NCBI GenBank assembly: GCA_964485695.1
Contig: CAZAKZ010000143.1
Location: 1-13,075 of the forward strand
Source of the DNA: CAZAKZ01 sp964485695
GTDB lineage: Bacteria > Planctomycetota > JAFGQW01
Direction of reading: 5' to 3'
Length of the DNA stretch: 13,075 nt
The notes under the pieces were generated by a model. That model was not told the DNA's origin. It did no database searches and saw only the letters and a list, made by a program, of their open reading frames with translations. Numbering within the stretch: position 1 is the first letter of the stretch; each line of letters starts with the position of its first letter. The position numbers and the translations under genes were made by a program. Shown here one piece after another: positions 1 to 7,124 of the stretch.

Positions 1-394
1 CGCCGTCCTGGTTGATGAGCGTGCGCCTCGGATAGTAGAGCGACATGGAGTCCGCCAGGACCGTGGTGATGGCCATGGTCCCCGGATCGAGGCGGTAGAG
101 ACCGCTCTGGAGCATCGCCTTGTAGATTGTGGAAGTGGATGTGGTTCCCCCCACAGTCAGGAGAATGTCCTTGTTATTCGCATCCATGATTTTCGAATAA
201 CAGTAGTAGATCCTCTGGGACGGCGTCAGGTGCTTGAGGGTCTGGGCGTTGGCGTCCCCCAGCCAGATGCCGTTCCAGTACAACGTACTGGAGGTGCCGT
301 ACCCGCCCATGATGAAAGTCGGGTCATGGTACTGAGCCGCACCCAGGGAAGAGAAAAGCCCCACGAGGAGCAGGGCCACAAGTAGGTGTCTCAT
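1..394 (-). CDS. Exported protein of unknown function, N-terminal part only (runs off the left edge)
   Basis: An open frame reads leftward from an ATG at 394 and is still open at base 1, giving about 131 residues with no stop seen. The first 20 residues (MRHLLVALLLVGLFSSLGAA) form a clear Sec signal peptide: basic start, leucine-rich core, small residues at the likely cleavage site before Gln21. The mature part is rich in Gly, Thr, Tyr and Trp and contains beta-propeller-like phrases such as LYRLDPGTMAITTV near residues 100-113. These resemble the 'protein-reads-a-value' repeats of secreted propellers, including the one at 7125-8222 here. A GGAGGT ribosome site (402-407) lies seven bases before the ATG and fixes the start. 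The C-terminus is outside the window, so I cannot tell whether it carries the domain shared by three other secreted proteins here. Function is unknown; export is well supported and the propeller fold is only a guess. Confidence 0.8.
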   Translation of the reverse strand, partial: MRHLLVALLLVGLFSSLGAAQYHDPTFIMGGYGTSSTLYWNGIWLGDANAQTLKHLTPSQRIYYCYSKIMDANNKDILLTVGGTTSTSTIYKAMLQSGLYRLDPGTMAITTVLADSMSLYYPRRTLINQDG

Positions 395-401
395 GCGAAA
401 G

Positions 402-407
402 ACCTCC
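402..407 (-). promoter_or_regulatory. Shine-Dalgarno site of the left-edge exported protein
   Basis: On the minus strand this reads GGAGGT, seven bases before the ATG at 394. It is one of the strongest ribosome sites in the window and decides the start of a gene that is otherwise cut by the window edge. A run of eight A bases on the plus strand (T on the minus strand) lies directly upstream of it. Confidence 0.75.
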
Positions 408-757
408 AAAAAAAAGGGCCAGACTAATGGAAAACACGTGAATGAAGGTTTGAGAATATCCCGTGAAAAGTCTCCAGGCACAATGGTGTGCGGTCTAGAA
501 ATCTCTCTCAACTCGCTCTATTAAACAGGAAAGCGAGACAAATGTCAACTTCGGATTCCGGTGAACTGGATTTGGACCCTCCTGCCCACCGGAGGCGCCG
601 GATCGGACCCACCCCGGAGCCCGATGTCTCAAAATGCGCCTGGGAGCGCGGCCGACCCTGGGCCCCCCAGGCTGCATTTCCGGCGGCTCTTCTAGCAGCG
701 TACACCCGGATGGCCCGGAGCACCTGGATTTTCGCTCCGGGTTCGCGATCTCCGGAC

Positions 758-786
758 TTTTCATGCGGGGCGGATTCCATTATATA
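758..786 (+). promoter_or_regulatory. Candidate sigma70-type promoter of the topoisomerase operon
   Basis: TTTTCA at 758-763 (4 of 6 matches to the -35 consensus) is separated by exactly 17 bases from TATATA at 781-786 (4 of 6 matches to -10). An overlapping TATAGT at 783-788 would be a better -10 with a 19-base spacer. It is the most AT-rich spot upstream of the ATG at 861 and would give a leader of about 65-70 bases. This was found by eye, and planctomycete promoters are poorly characterised. Confidence 0.35.
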
Positions 787-860
787 GTGTGCCAGCCGCC
801 TTCTCTGGTCTCTCTGCGTCAACCCTCGTTCATTTGACAGGCGGATACGAAGGCCCCTCA

Positions 861-2678
861 ATGTCCAAGAAGCGCGTCGAGTACGACGAGAGCACCATCC
901 AGACCCTGAATCCCATGGAGCACATCCGTCTCCGGACGGGCATGTACATCGGCCGCATCGGCGACGGCAGCCATCCCCATGACGGCATGTACGTCATGCT
1001 CAAGGAGGTCATCGACAATGCCGTGGACGAGTTCATCATGGGGGCGGGCAAGCGCATCGACATCACGCGCGAGGACCAAACCCTGGTGGTGCGGGACTAC
1101 GGGCGGGGCATCCCGCTGGGAAAGGTGGTGGAGTGCGTCAGCCGCATCAACACGGGCGGCAAGTACAACGACGACGTGTTCCAGTTCTCGGTGGGCCTCA
1201 ACGGCGTGGGCACCAAGGCCGTGAACGCCCTTTCTTCGGACTTCGAAGTCGTGAGCTGGCGCGACGGCCGGTTCAAGGAGGCCCGTTTCACCCGGGGAAA
1301 CCTCGTCCATGAGCAGGGGGGCAAGGGCTCCGACCGGCCCAACGGCACCCGGATCCGGTTCACGCCGGACCCGGAGATCTTCAAGACGTTCGACTGGAAC
1401 GAGGAGATCATCCGGAATCGGCTGCGCTACTACGCCTACCTGAACAGCGGCCTCACCGTCACCCTGGGTGACGAGACATTCTACAGCACCCGGGGCCTCG
1501 AGGACCTGCTCCGCCACGAGATCGGCAGCGAGGCGCCGCTCTACGAGGTGATCTACGTGAACCTGGGCCGCCTCGAGTTCGCCTTCACTCACACCCACCA
1601 CTACGGCGAGACGTGCTTCAGCTTCGTCAACGGCCAGTTCACCAGCGACGGAGGCACCCACCAGAGCGCCTTCAGGGAGGGCATGCTCAAGGGCGTCAAC
1701 GAATACGCCAAGAAGAACTTCGCGGGCGAAGACGTCCGGGACGGGCTCATCGGTGCCGTGGCCGTGAAGCTCCAGGACCCGGTATTCGAGAGCCAGACCA
1801 AGAACAAGCTGGGGTCGGTGGAGATCCGTTCTCCCCTGGTCCAGGAGGTGAAGGAACAGGTGCTGCTCTACCTCCACAAGCACGAGGAACCGGCCCGGCG
1901 CCTCCTGGAGAAGGTGAGCCAGAACGAGACCCTGCGCAAGGAGCTGGCCTCGGTGAAGAAGAAGGCCCGGGAGCGGGCCAAGAAGGTGGCCATCCGCATT
2001 CCCAAGCTCATCGACTGCAAGGTGCACTACACCGACACCCTGGACGCGCGCCGGGACGACACCACCTTGTTTCTCACCGAGGGCGACTCGGCGGGGGGGG
2101 CCATGGTGCGGTCCCGGGACGTCCACACCCAGGCCATCTTCTGCCTCAAGGGCAAGCCCCTGAACTGCTACAGCCTGAAGCGGGACACGGTCTACAAGAA
2201 CGAGGAGCTCTACAACATCATGCGCACCCTCGGCATCGAGGACGGCCTGGAGGGGCTGCGCTACAACCGGGTGGTCCTGGCCACCGACGCGGACGTGGAC
2301 GGCATGCACATCCGGAACCTGCTGCTGACCTTCTTCCTGCGCTACTTCGAGGACCTGGTCCTGAAGGGCCACATCTACATCCTGGAGACACCGCTCTTCA
2401 GGGTGCGAAACCGGAAAGAGACGCGCTACTGCTACTCCGAGGCCGACCGGGAGGAAGCCCTGGCGGCCCTCTCCGCGCCGGAGATCACCCGCTTCAAGGG
2501 CCTGGGCGAGATCAGCCCCGGCGAGTTCAAGCATTTCCTCGGCGAGGCCATGCGGCTGAAGCCCGTGGTCCCGGGAGACATGGGAGAGGTGCGGAAGTGC
2601 CTCGGTTTTTTCATGGGAAAGAACACCCCGGCGCGGAAGGCCTTCATCGTCAAGAACCTGAAATCCGACGTGAACTGA
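861..2678 (+). CDS. parE: DNA topoisomerase IV subunit B (ParE-like ATPase subunit of a type IIA topoisomerase)
   Basis: This 605-residue protein is the ATPase/TOPRIM subunit of a type IIA topoisomerase, acting with the ParC-like product of the next gene to pass duplexes through a double-strand break. The GHKL ATPase site is intact: Glu49 and Asn53 in KEVIDNAVDEF, the GRGIP loop near 81-85, and the glycine-rich lid SVGLNGVGTKA at 110-120. The transducer carries the switch lysine in QTKNKL (Lys314). The TOPRIM domain has EGDSAGG (407-413) and DADVDG (476-481), followed by RFKGLGEISPGEF (544-556). The length, the CLKGKPLNCY phrase and the MGKNTPAR tail match the short form known from Bacteroidota topoisomerase IV and the chlamydial second GyrB, rather than the longer E. 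coli type GyrB. The ATG at 861, behind GAAGG (849-853), is preferred over an upstream in-frame GTG at 789, because only the later start gives the usual N-terminus. Family is certain; the name parE rather than gyrB is by resemblance. Confidence 0.93.
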   Translation: MSKKRVEYDESTIQTLNPMEHIRLRTGMYIGRIGDGSHPHDGMYVMLKEVIDNAVDEFIMGAGKRIDITREDQTLVVRDYGRGIPLGKVVECVSRINTGGKYNDDVFQFSVGLNGVGTKAVNALSSDFEVVSWRDGRFKEARFTRGNLVHEQGGKGSDRPNGTRIRFTPDPEIFKTFDWNEEIIRNRLRYYAYLNSGLTVTLGDETFYSTRGLEDLLRHEIGSEAPLYEVIYVNLGRLEFAFTHTHHYGETCFSFVNGQFTSDGGTHQSAFREGMLKGVNEYAKKNFAGEDVRDGLIGAVAVKLQDPVFESQTKNKLGSVEIRSPLVQEVKEQVLLYLHKHEEPARRLLEKVSQNETLRKELASVKKKARERAKKVAIRIPKLIDCKVHYTDTLDARRDDTTLFLTEGDSAGGAMVRSRDVHTQAIFCLKGKPLNCYSLKRDTVYKNEELYNIMRTLGIEDGLEGLRYNRVVLATDADVDGMHIRNLLLTFFLRYFEDLVLKGHIYILETPLFRVRNRKETRYCYSEADREEALAALSAPEITRFKGLGEISPGEFKHFLGEAMRLKPVVPGDMGEVRKCLGFFMGKNTPARKAFIVKNLKSDVN

Positions 2679-2682
2679 GACC

Positions 2683-4635
2683 ATGGCCCACATCGAGCCC
2701 GTGATGCAGCAGAATTTCCTGGAGTACGCCAGCTACGTCATCCTGGACCGCGCCATCCCGGATCTCCGGGACGGGTGCAAGCCGGTGCAGCGGCGCATCC
2801 TGAACACCCTCCACGAGATCGACGACGGCAAGTTCCACAAGGTGGCCAACGTCATCGGCGAGACCATGAAGCTCCACCCCCACGGCGACGCCTCCATCGG
2901 GGAGGCCCTGGTGGTGCTGGCGGCCAAGGACTACTTCATCGAGAAGCAAGGCAACTTCGGCAATGTGCTCACGGGCCACAAGGCGGCCGCCGCACGCTAC
3001 ATCGAATGCCGCCTCACTCCCCTTGCCCGGGAGACCCTGTTCAACAAGGCGCTCACGGACTACGTGCCGAGTTACGACGGCCGCAAGCAGGAGCCGGTGT
3101 TCCTGCCCGCGAAGCTGCCCGTGATCCTCATGCTCGGCACCGAGGGCATCGCCGTGGGCATGGCCACCCGGATCCTGCCCCACAACCTGAAGGAACTCTG
3201 GGAGGCCCAGATCCGGATCTTGAAGGGCTGGAAGTTCCAGATCCTCCCAGACTTTCCCCACGGCGGCCTCATGGACGCGTCGGACTACGACGACGGCCGG
3301 GGCAAGGTCAAGGTCCGGGCCCGCATGAAGGCGAGCGGCCCCAAGCGCATTCTCATCCAGGAGGTTCCCTACTCCACCACCACCGAGAGCCTCATCGCAT
3401 CGGTGGAGGCGGCGGCCCGGGCCGGCAAGGTGAAGATCGCCTCCATCAACGATTTCACCGCGGAGTCGGTGGAGATCGAGGTGATCCTGCCCCGGGGCGC
3501 CTCGGCCGCCGGGGTGATGCCGCAGCTCTACGCATATACCGACTGCGAGGTGACCCTGCACTCCAGCATCGTGGTCATCCGGGACGGGCGGCCCTGCGAG
3601 ATGACAGTGAGCGAGGTGCTCCGCACCGCCACCGAACGACTTCAGGATCAGGTCCGACGGGAGCTGGAACACGAGCTGGGGCGTCTCCAGGACCGGCTCC
3701 ACTGGCTCACCCTGGAGCAGATCTTCATCGAGAACCGGGTTTACAAGCGCATCGAGGAGGCCCGCACCGAGCGCCAGATCCGCCTCGAGGTCAAGAAGGG
3801 CATGGCGGAGAACGAGGTCCTGTTCATCCGCCCCATGGTGGAGGAGGACATCGACCGCCTGCTCAGGATCCGCATCCGGCGCATCTCGCGCTACGACATC
3901 CAGAAGAACCGCAAGGACATCGACGACGGGGGCCGGGATATCCGGAAGGTGAAGACGAAGCTCGAACACCTCACCCGTACCACCATCGCCTACCTGAAGG
4001 CGCTCCTGAAGGAATACGGGGACGCTTATCCCCGGAGAACCGAGATCACCGCCATGGACACCGTGGACAAGAAGGCCGTGGCCATCGCCAACCTCCGGGT
4101 GAGCTACGACCCGGACACGGGTTTTTTCGGGACCGAGGTCAAGGGCAAGATGCACAACCTGGTGGTGAGCGAGTACGACCGCATCCTGGCCGTGACCCGC
4201 GACGGAACCTATCGCATCATGGCCCCCCCGGAGAAGGTGCTGTTGCCGGACAAGGTTCTGCACCTGGGGCTCTTCGACGAGGACCGGGGCGCCGCCTTTA
4301 CCCTGGTCTACCGGGACCAGGACAAGTTTCTCTACGGCAAGAAGATCCGCATCCAGAAATACGTCCGGGACCGCGAGTATCGCCTCATCAAGGCCCGGGG
4401 TGGCAAGCTGGTCTACCTGACCGCAGAAAAGAATCCCGGCCTCCTCTTCATGGGCTACGTGCCCGCGCCTCGTCAGCGCATCAAGGAGGGCAAATACGAC
4501 CTGGGCCGCCTCGGCTTCACCGCACCCTCGGCCCGCGGTACTCGCCTGGCTCCCAAGCCGGTGAACAAGGTGAAGATCGTGCGCCGGTCCAAGGGAAAAC
4601 CGGACCCTGGCGCCTCCCGGTCCCCCGGCGTATAA
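2683..4635 (+). CDS. parC: DNA topoisomerase IV subunit A (ParC-like breakage-reunion subunit)
   Basis: This 650-residue protein is the DNA-cleaving partner of the preceding ParE-like subunit. Only four bases separate the two genes, so translation is probably coupled; no strong ribosome site is visible. The winged-helix region holds GCKPVQRRIL (31-40) and HPHGDASIGEAL (65-76). The catalytic Arg-Tyr pair is Arg105-Tyr106 in AAAARYIECRL. At the position of E. coli GyrA Ser83 there is Ala70, and at Asp87 there is Glu74. A coiled-coil arm spans roughly 310-450. Residues 470-620 form a short C-terminal beta region (GFFGTEVKG, DGTYRIM, LVYRDQDKF) that looks like an abbreviated pinwheel, and no GyrA-box (QRRGGKG) is present, arguing against a supercoiling gyrase. 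The last 25 or so residues are basic and disordered-looking. The sequence follows the Bacteroidota ParC and chlamydial GyrA2 pattern. Confidence 0.92.
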   Translation: MAHIEPVMQQNFLEYASYVILDRAIPDLRDGCKPVQRRILNTLHEIDDGKFHKVANVIGETMKLHPHGDASIGEALVVLAAKDYFIEKQGNFGNVLTGHKAAAARYIECRLTPLARETLFNKALTDYVPSYDGRKQEPVFLPAKLPVILMLGTEGIAVGMATRILPHNLKELWEAQIRILKGWKFQILPDFPHGGLMDASDYDDGRGKVKVRARMKASGPKRILIQEVPYSTTTESLIASVEAAARAGKVKIASINDFTAESVEIEVILPRGASAAGVMPQLYAYTDCEVTLHSSIVVIRDGRPCEMTVSEVLRTATERLQDQVRRELEHELGRLQDRLHWLTLEQIFIENRVYKRIEEARTERQIRLEVKKGMAENEVLFIRPMVEEDIDRLLRIRIRRISRYDIQKNRKDIDDGGRDIRKVKTKLEHLTRTTIAYLKALLKEYGDAYPRRTEITAMDTVDKKAVAIANLRVSYDPDTGFFGTEVKGKMHNLVVSEYDRILAVTRDGTYRIMAPPEKVLLPDKVLHLGLFDEDRGAAFTLVYRDQDKFLYGKKIRIQKYVRDREYRLIKARGGKLVYLTAEKNPGLLFMGYVPAPRQRIKEGKYDLGRLGFTAPSARGTRLAPKPVNKVKIVRRSKGKPDPGASRSPGV

Positions 4636-4690
4636 TCGGGACCGCACCTTTCAATCCTTCGTCTGTACTCGAGAACCGGGAGATTACGCC

Positions 4691-5698
4691 ATGAAACAGA
4701 AGATCTGGCTGCTCGTGCTCGTGTTCGTCTTCGCGGCCGTGGTCGCACCGGCCGACGAGATCTACATCCCCAACAACAAGGTCCAGGGCGGCGGCAACGT
4801 CATCCCCTTCGGGGGCGTGTGGCCCGCCTCCTCCAATCCCAAGGGCGAGTTCACCTACCAGTGGTGGATCCCGGCGGCATCCCTGGGCGGCAAGGTGGGC
4901 CGCATCAGAGCCATTGCGGCCCTGCCCCGGCAGACCGCCACCCACTCGGCCGTGAAGGCCGAGGTCAAGATAAGCCACAACACCCTGGCGAATTACAGCA
5001 CCACCTTCGCCCAGAACCTGCCCAGCCCCGTGACCCTCCACCCCGAGGGCCCGTGGACCTGGAACGCCGTGAAGAACACCTGGTCCCCGTTCCCGCTCCC
5101 GGCCACGGCCGGCTTCGTCTACAACGGCACCGACAACCTCACGATCCAGATCCGGCTCTACGACTCCAGTGTAACGGGCGCCCCCTACGTCGACTGCTGG
5201 GACGAAAGACTCTCGAACAACGCCTCCCGCATCTACCTCTACAACACCGGTGCCTACACCGCCACCTCGGGCCGGGCCACCACCAACCTCGGCCTCAAGC
5301 TGCGCCTCACCCTCGATGTCGTGTCTATTTCCGGATCGGGGGCCGCCCGGCCCGGCGGCACCGTGACCCTGAGCCTGTTCTCGCCCGCGGATCCCGGGCT
5401 CCCGTACCAGACAGGCACCTCCCTGGGCAAGGGACCCATCCCCATCGGCTCGCGGAAGCTGAACCTGAGCCCCGACGACCTGCTCCTGGTGAGCGTCCAG
5501 GGTTTTCTCCCCATGATCTTCAAGAACTATAACGGCCTCCTGGACGCGGCCGGAAAGGCCACGGCGCAGATCGTCATCCCGAACCTCCCGGCGCTGGTGG
5601 GCGTGCGCCTGCACTCGGCCTTTCTGACGATCAAGGCCGGCGCGCCCCAGAACATCGCCTCCATCTCCGGCACCTACAGCTTCACCATTTCCAGCTGA
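4691..5698 (+). CDS. Secreted two-domain beta-rich protein with the locus-shared C-terminal domain
   Basis: The protein has 335 residues with a Sec signal peptide (hydrophobic core 5-19, cleavage probably after the Ala-Pro-Ala at 19-21). Residues about 22-210 are beta-strand rich and aromatic (GEFTYQWWIP, FVYNGTDNLTIQIRLYD), a pattern I associate with uncharacterised planctomycete exported proteins. Residues about 212-335 form a second domain with the signature F-K-N-Y-N-G-L-L-D-A-A-G-K-A near 277-290, then IPNLPALVGVRLHSAFLTI (296-314). That signature recurs in the proteins at 7125-8222 and 8287-9543. GGGAGA (4678-4683) sits seven bases before the ATG. The gene is 55 bases after parC with no terminator between, and a strong hairpin follows its stop, so it may be transcribed with the topoisomerase genes. 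No catalytic motif is visible and function is unknown; an extracellular or surface location is well supported. Confidence 0.85.
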   Translation: MKQKIWLLVLVFVFAAVVAPADEIYIPNNKVQGGGNVIPFGGVWPASSNPKGEFTYQWWIPAASLGGKVGRIRAIAALPRQTATHSAVKAEVKISHNTLANYSTTFAQNLPSPVTLHPEGPWTWNAVKNTWSPFPLPATAGFVYNGTDNLTIQIRLYDSSVTGAPYVDCWDERLSNNASRIYLYNTGAYTATSGRATTNLGLKLRLTLDVVSISGSGAARPGGTVTLSLFSPADPGLPYQTGTSLGKGPIPIGSRKLNLSPDDLLLVSVQGFLPMIFKNYNGLLDAAGKATAQIVIPNLPALVGVRLHSAFLTIKAGAPQNIASISGTYSFTISS

Positions 5699-5703
5699 AT
5701 CCA

Positions 5704-5738
5704 GCTCCCGGGGGCGCGTGAGCCGTGCCCCCGGGAGC
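5704..5738 (+). terminator. GC-rich hairpin, probable transcription terminator
   Basis: Arms 5704-5718 and 5724-5738 pair over all 15 positions, with a single G-U wobble, around a 5-base loop (TGAGC). It begins five bases after the stop of the secreted protein, the classical place for a terminator. Only a short ATTT follows at 5741-5744, so it lacks the long U tract of a textbook intrinsic terminator. Because the stem is nearly symmetrical it could work on either strand, but no minus-strand gene ends here. Confidence 0.65.
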
Positions 5739-5803
5739 CGATTTCCGCCCGGATCCCTGAACCGCTGCACCCCGTTCCACGTAGACACGTTTTTCACCCC
5801 GCT

Positions 5804-5809
5804 GGAGGT
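5804..5809 (+). promoter_or_regulatory. Shine-Dalgarno site deciding the ExbD-like start
   Basis: GGAGGT lies eight bases before the ATG at 5818. A nearer ATG at 5810 directly abuts the site and is in another frame, so the 5818 start is strongly preferred. Confidence 0.75.
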
Positions 5810-5817
5810 ATGCACGG

Positions 5818-6309
5818 ATGTGGCGCGCCCTGAAAGGCAAAGAGACCTTCGGATTCCGGTGGATCTCGTTTCCCCTGGCCGACCTGGTGATCCTGGTGTT
5901 TGTCCTGACAGCGTTTCTGTGGATTCACAGCCGTGCGGAGCTCGAGAATATCCCTCCATTTCATCCAGATCTTTTCCCACCCGGTTTTGGGAGAGGAATG
6001 GGGGAGCCGGACAAAAAACCCGAGAAGAACCACGTGACCGTCAACCTGACCTGGGACGAGGTCTCACAGGTGAGCGCGTACTGGGTAAAGCGGAACACGT
6101 TTACTCTCGATGAGCTGAAGACCTGGATGTACCCCATTGCCCGGAGCAGGATCAACAAGGAAACCAAGTTCTCCGAGATCCCGGTCCACATCCGAGCGCC
6201 GGGCGACATGCCATTCTCCGAGATCCGGAAGGTCCTGGACCTCTGCAGGGACAAGGACATCCAGGTATACATGGTAAAGCTGGATATCCTGGATTCCGGG
6301 TCGGGATGA
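5818..6309 (+). CDS. Orphan ExbD/TolR-family biopolymer transport-like protein
   Basis: The protein has 163 residues: a short cytoplasmic N-terminus, one membrane helix (about 18-36), and a periplasmic domain. ExbD/TolR proteins couple proton flow through an ExbB/TolQ pore to an envelope machine. The helix carries the hallmark acidic residue in the usual place, Pro19-Leu-Ala-Asp22, where Asp22 would be the proton-binding aspartate. The C-terminal part has the family pattern: IPVHIRAPGDMPFSEIRKVLDLCRD (121-145), with strand, helix and a final strand IQVYMVKLDI (148-157). The linker (about 40-72) is Pro/Gly-rich. No ExbB, TolQ, TonB or TolA gene is nearby, although these genes normally sit together. 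It follows the terminator at 5704-5738, so it begins a new transcription unit. The family call rests on topology, the Asp and the C-terminal pattern; overall identity to typical members looks low. Confidence 0.72.
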   Translation: MWRALKGKETFGFRWISFPLADLVILVFVLTAFLWIHSRAELENIPPFHPDLFPPGFGRGMGEPDKKPEKNHVTVNLTWDEVSQVSAYWVKRNTFTLDELKTWMYPIARSRINKETKFSEIPVHIRAPGDMPFSEIRKVLDLCRDKDIQVYMVKLDILDSGSG

Positions 6310-6342
6310 CGGAGCCGGCCTCGAATTCTCCCCTCCGGATGG

Positions 6343-6348
6343 TATCAT
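6343..6348 (+). promoter_or_regulatory. Weak candidate -10 element before the RING/DUF4190 gene
   Basis: TATCAT matches the -10 consensus in 5 of 6 places and lies 53 bases before the ATG at 6402. The best -35 partner, TCGAAT at 6321-6326 with a 16-base spacer, is poor. The downstream gene may instead be read through from the ExbD-like gene, whose stop is 92 bases upstream. Confidence 0.22.
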
Positions 6349-6401
6349 GGGCGACTTGTTTCGCGAGTTCGAGCAACGAACGCGTCGATTGAAAGCTGCC
6401 C

Positions 6402-7106
6402 ATGTCCATCGATGCCCAACGATTGAAGGCGACCCGGGGCCTGGTGGGAAAGGCCTGCAAGTGGTGTGGGCTGCCCATTGCCGCCGGCGAGGACACTGCG
6501 GTCTGCATCGCCTGCGACTTCCCGCACCACACCTCGTGCTGGAAGAAGTACGGCGGGTGCGGCTGGAGCGGGTGCATGAACGAGCCGGTATCCCGGCAGG
6601 AGACCTCGCCCACCCCCCGAAGAATCCTCCCCCCCGAGAAAATCTACTGCCCCCGGTGCGGGGGAGTCCTGCCCCGGGACCTTCCCCAGTGCCCCCACTG
6701 CCGGTCCAGCACGGGCCGGGCCGGGGCGACCCCCTCCACCCGCTACCATGCCCGGGTGGTGGTCCAGGAGGCCACCAACGCCCTGATCATGGGGTGCATC
6801 GGACTGCTCGTCTTCGGCTTCCTCCTGGGGCCCTGCGCCATCCTCTCGGGCCGGAACGCCCTTCGGCGCATCCAGACCAACCGCGCCCGGGGCGACACGC
6901 TCTACGTCGGCGACGGCTCGGCCCGGGCGGGCATGTTCCTGGGCGTGGTGGCCACGGTCCTCCACACCGGCCTGCTCATCCTCTACATCCTGGCCCTGTG
7001 CGACCCCGAGCGGTTCAACCCCTACCTGCCTGTCCAGATTCCCGAGGACTTCCTGGACCAGGTGGCCCATTACCTCTTCGGCGACTGGCGCATCGTCATC
7101 GATTGA
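6402..7106 (+). CDS. RING-like zinc finger plus zinc ribbon plus DUF4190-type membrane protein
   Basis: The protein has 234 residues in three parts. Residues 19-58 are a prokaryotic RING-finger-family pattern: Cys19/Cys22, Cys35/Cys38, His43/Cys46, then Cys53 and Cys58, with the characteristic PHHTSCWKKYGGC core. Residues 83-100 are a zinc ribbon with two CxxC knuckles (Cys83/86, Cys97/100). Residues about 124-200 hold two membrane helices with GPCAILSGRNALRRIQ between them and GDGSARAGMFLGV leading into the second, which is the DUF4190 layout. The zinc modules would face the cytoplasm. Bacterial RING-like fingers of this type are generally treated as protein-interaction modules, and ubiquitin ligase activity should not be assumed. 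Translation start is less sure: only a weak GAAAG lies upstream of the ATG. The stop is 18 bases from that of the convergent gene. The role is unknown; domain calls are confident. Confidence 0.82.
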   Translation: MSIDAQRLKATRGLVGKACKWCGLPIAAGEDTAVCIACDFPHHTSCWKKYGGCGWSGCMNEPVSRQETSPTPRRILPPEKIYCPRCGGVLPRDLPQCPHCRSSTGRAGATPSTRYHARVVVQEATNALIMGCIGLLVFGFLLGPCAILSGRNALRRIQTNRARGDTLYVGDGSARAGMFLGVVATVLHTGLLILYILALCDPERFNPYLPVQIPEDFLDQVAHYLFGDWRIVID

Positions 7107-7124
7107 CGGAACTGGCTTCCCGAA

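Larger units (their letters stand above)
395..860. other. Long intergenic region between divergent genes, no gene seen
   Basis: This 466-base gap separates the divergent left-edge gene from the topoisomerase operon. Short open frames cross it on both strands, but none has a convincing ribosome site, signal peptide or recognisable protein. Bases 395-560 are noticeably richer in A and T than the flanking genes, as expected for a promoter zone, while 560-760 is GC-rich and featureless by eye. The only regulatory element I can propose is the promoter at 758-786. I saw no tRNA cloverleaf, riboswitch or terminator hairpin. Confidence 0.6.

Noticed and set aside
461..478. CCGTGAAAAGTC near the left-edge gene resembling CCGTGAAAGTC before the small secreted protein
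   Set aside because: A short, imperfect match between two distant places at different positions relative to their genes; likely chance.
488..861. Short overlapping frames on both strands in the long intergenic region
   Set aside because: They overlap one another, lack ribosome sites and recognisable features, and have Arg/Pro/Ser-rich translations typical of non-coding GC-rich DNA.
858..2693. Uninterrupted 611-codon frame antisense to the topoisomerase B gene
   Set aside because: High GC at third codon positions removes stops from the opposite strand. The translation is low-complexity (Val, Leu, Gly, His rich), has no ribosome site, and the sense strand encodes an unmistakable enzyme.
2650..4647. 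Uninterrupted 665-codon frame antisense to the topoisomerase A gene
   Set aside because: Same composition effect; the product is a Leu/Val/Asp/His-rich shadow with no motifs, covering a gene with complete catalytic motifs.
4517..5980. 487-codon minus-strand frame across the secreted protein and the terminator
   Set aside because: It runs through a strong hairpin and two supported plus-strand genes, has a Gly/Arg/Val-biased translation and lacks a plausible start region.
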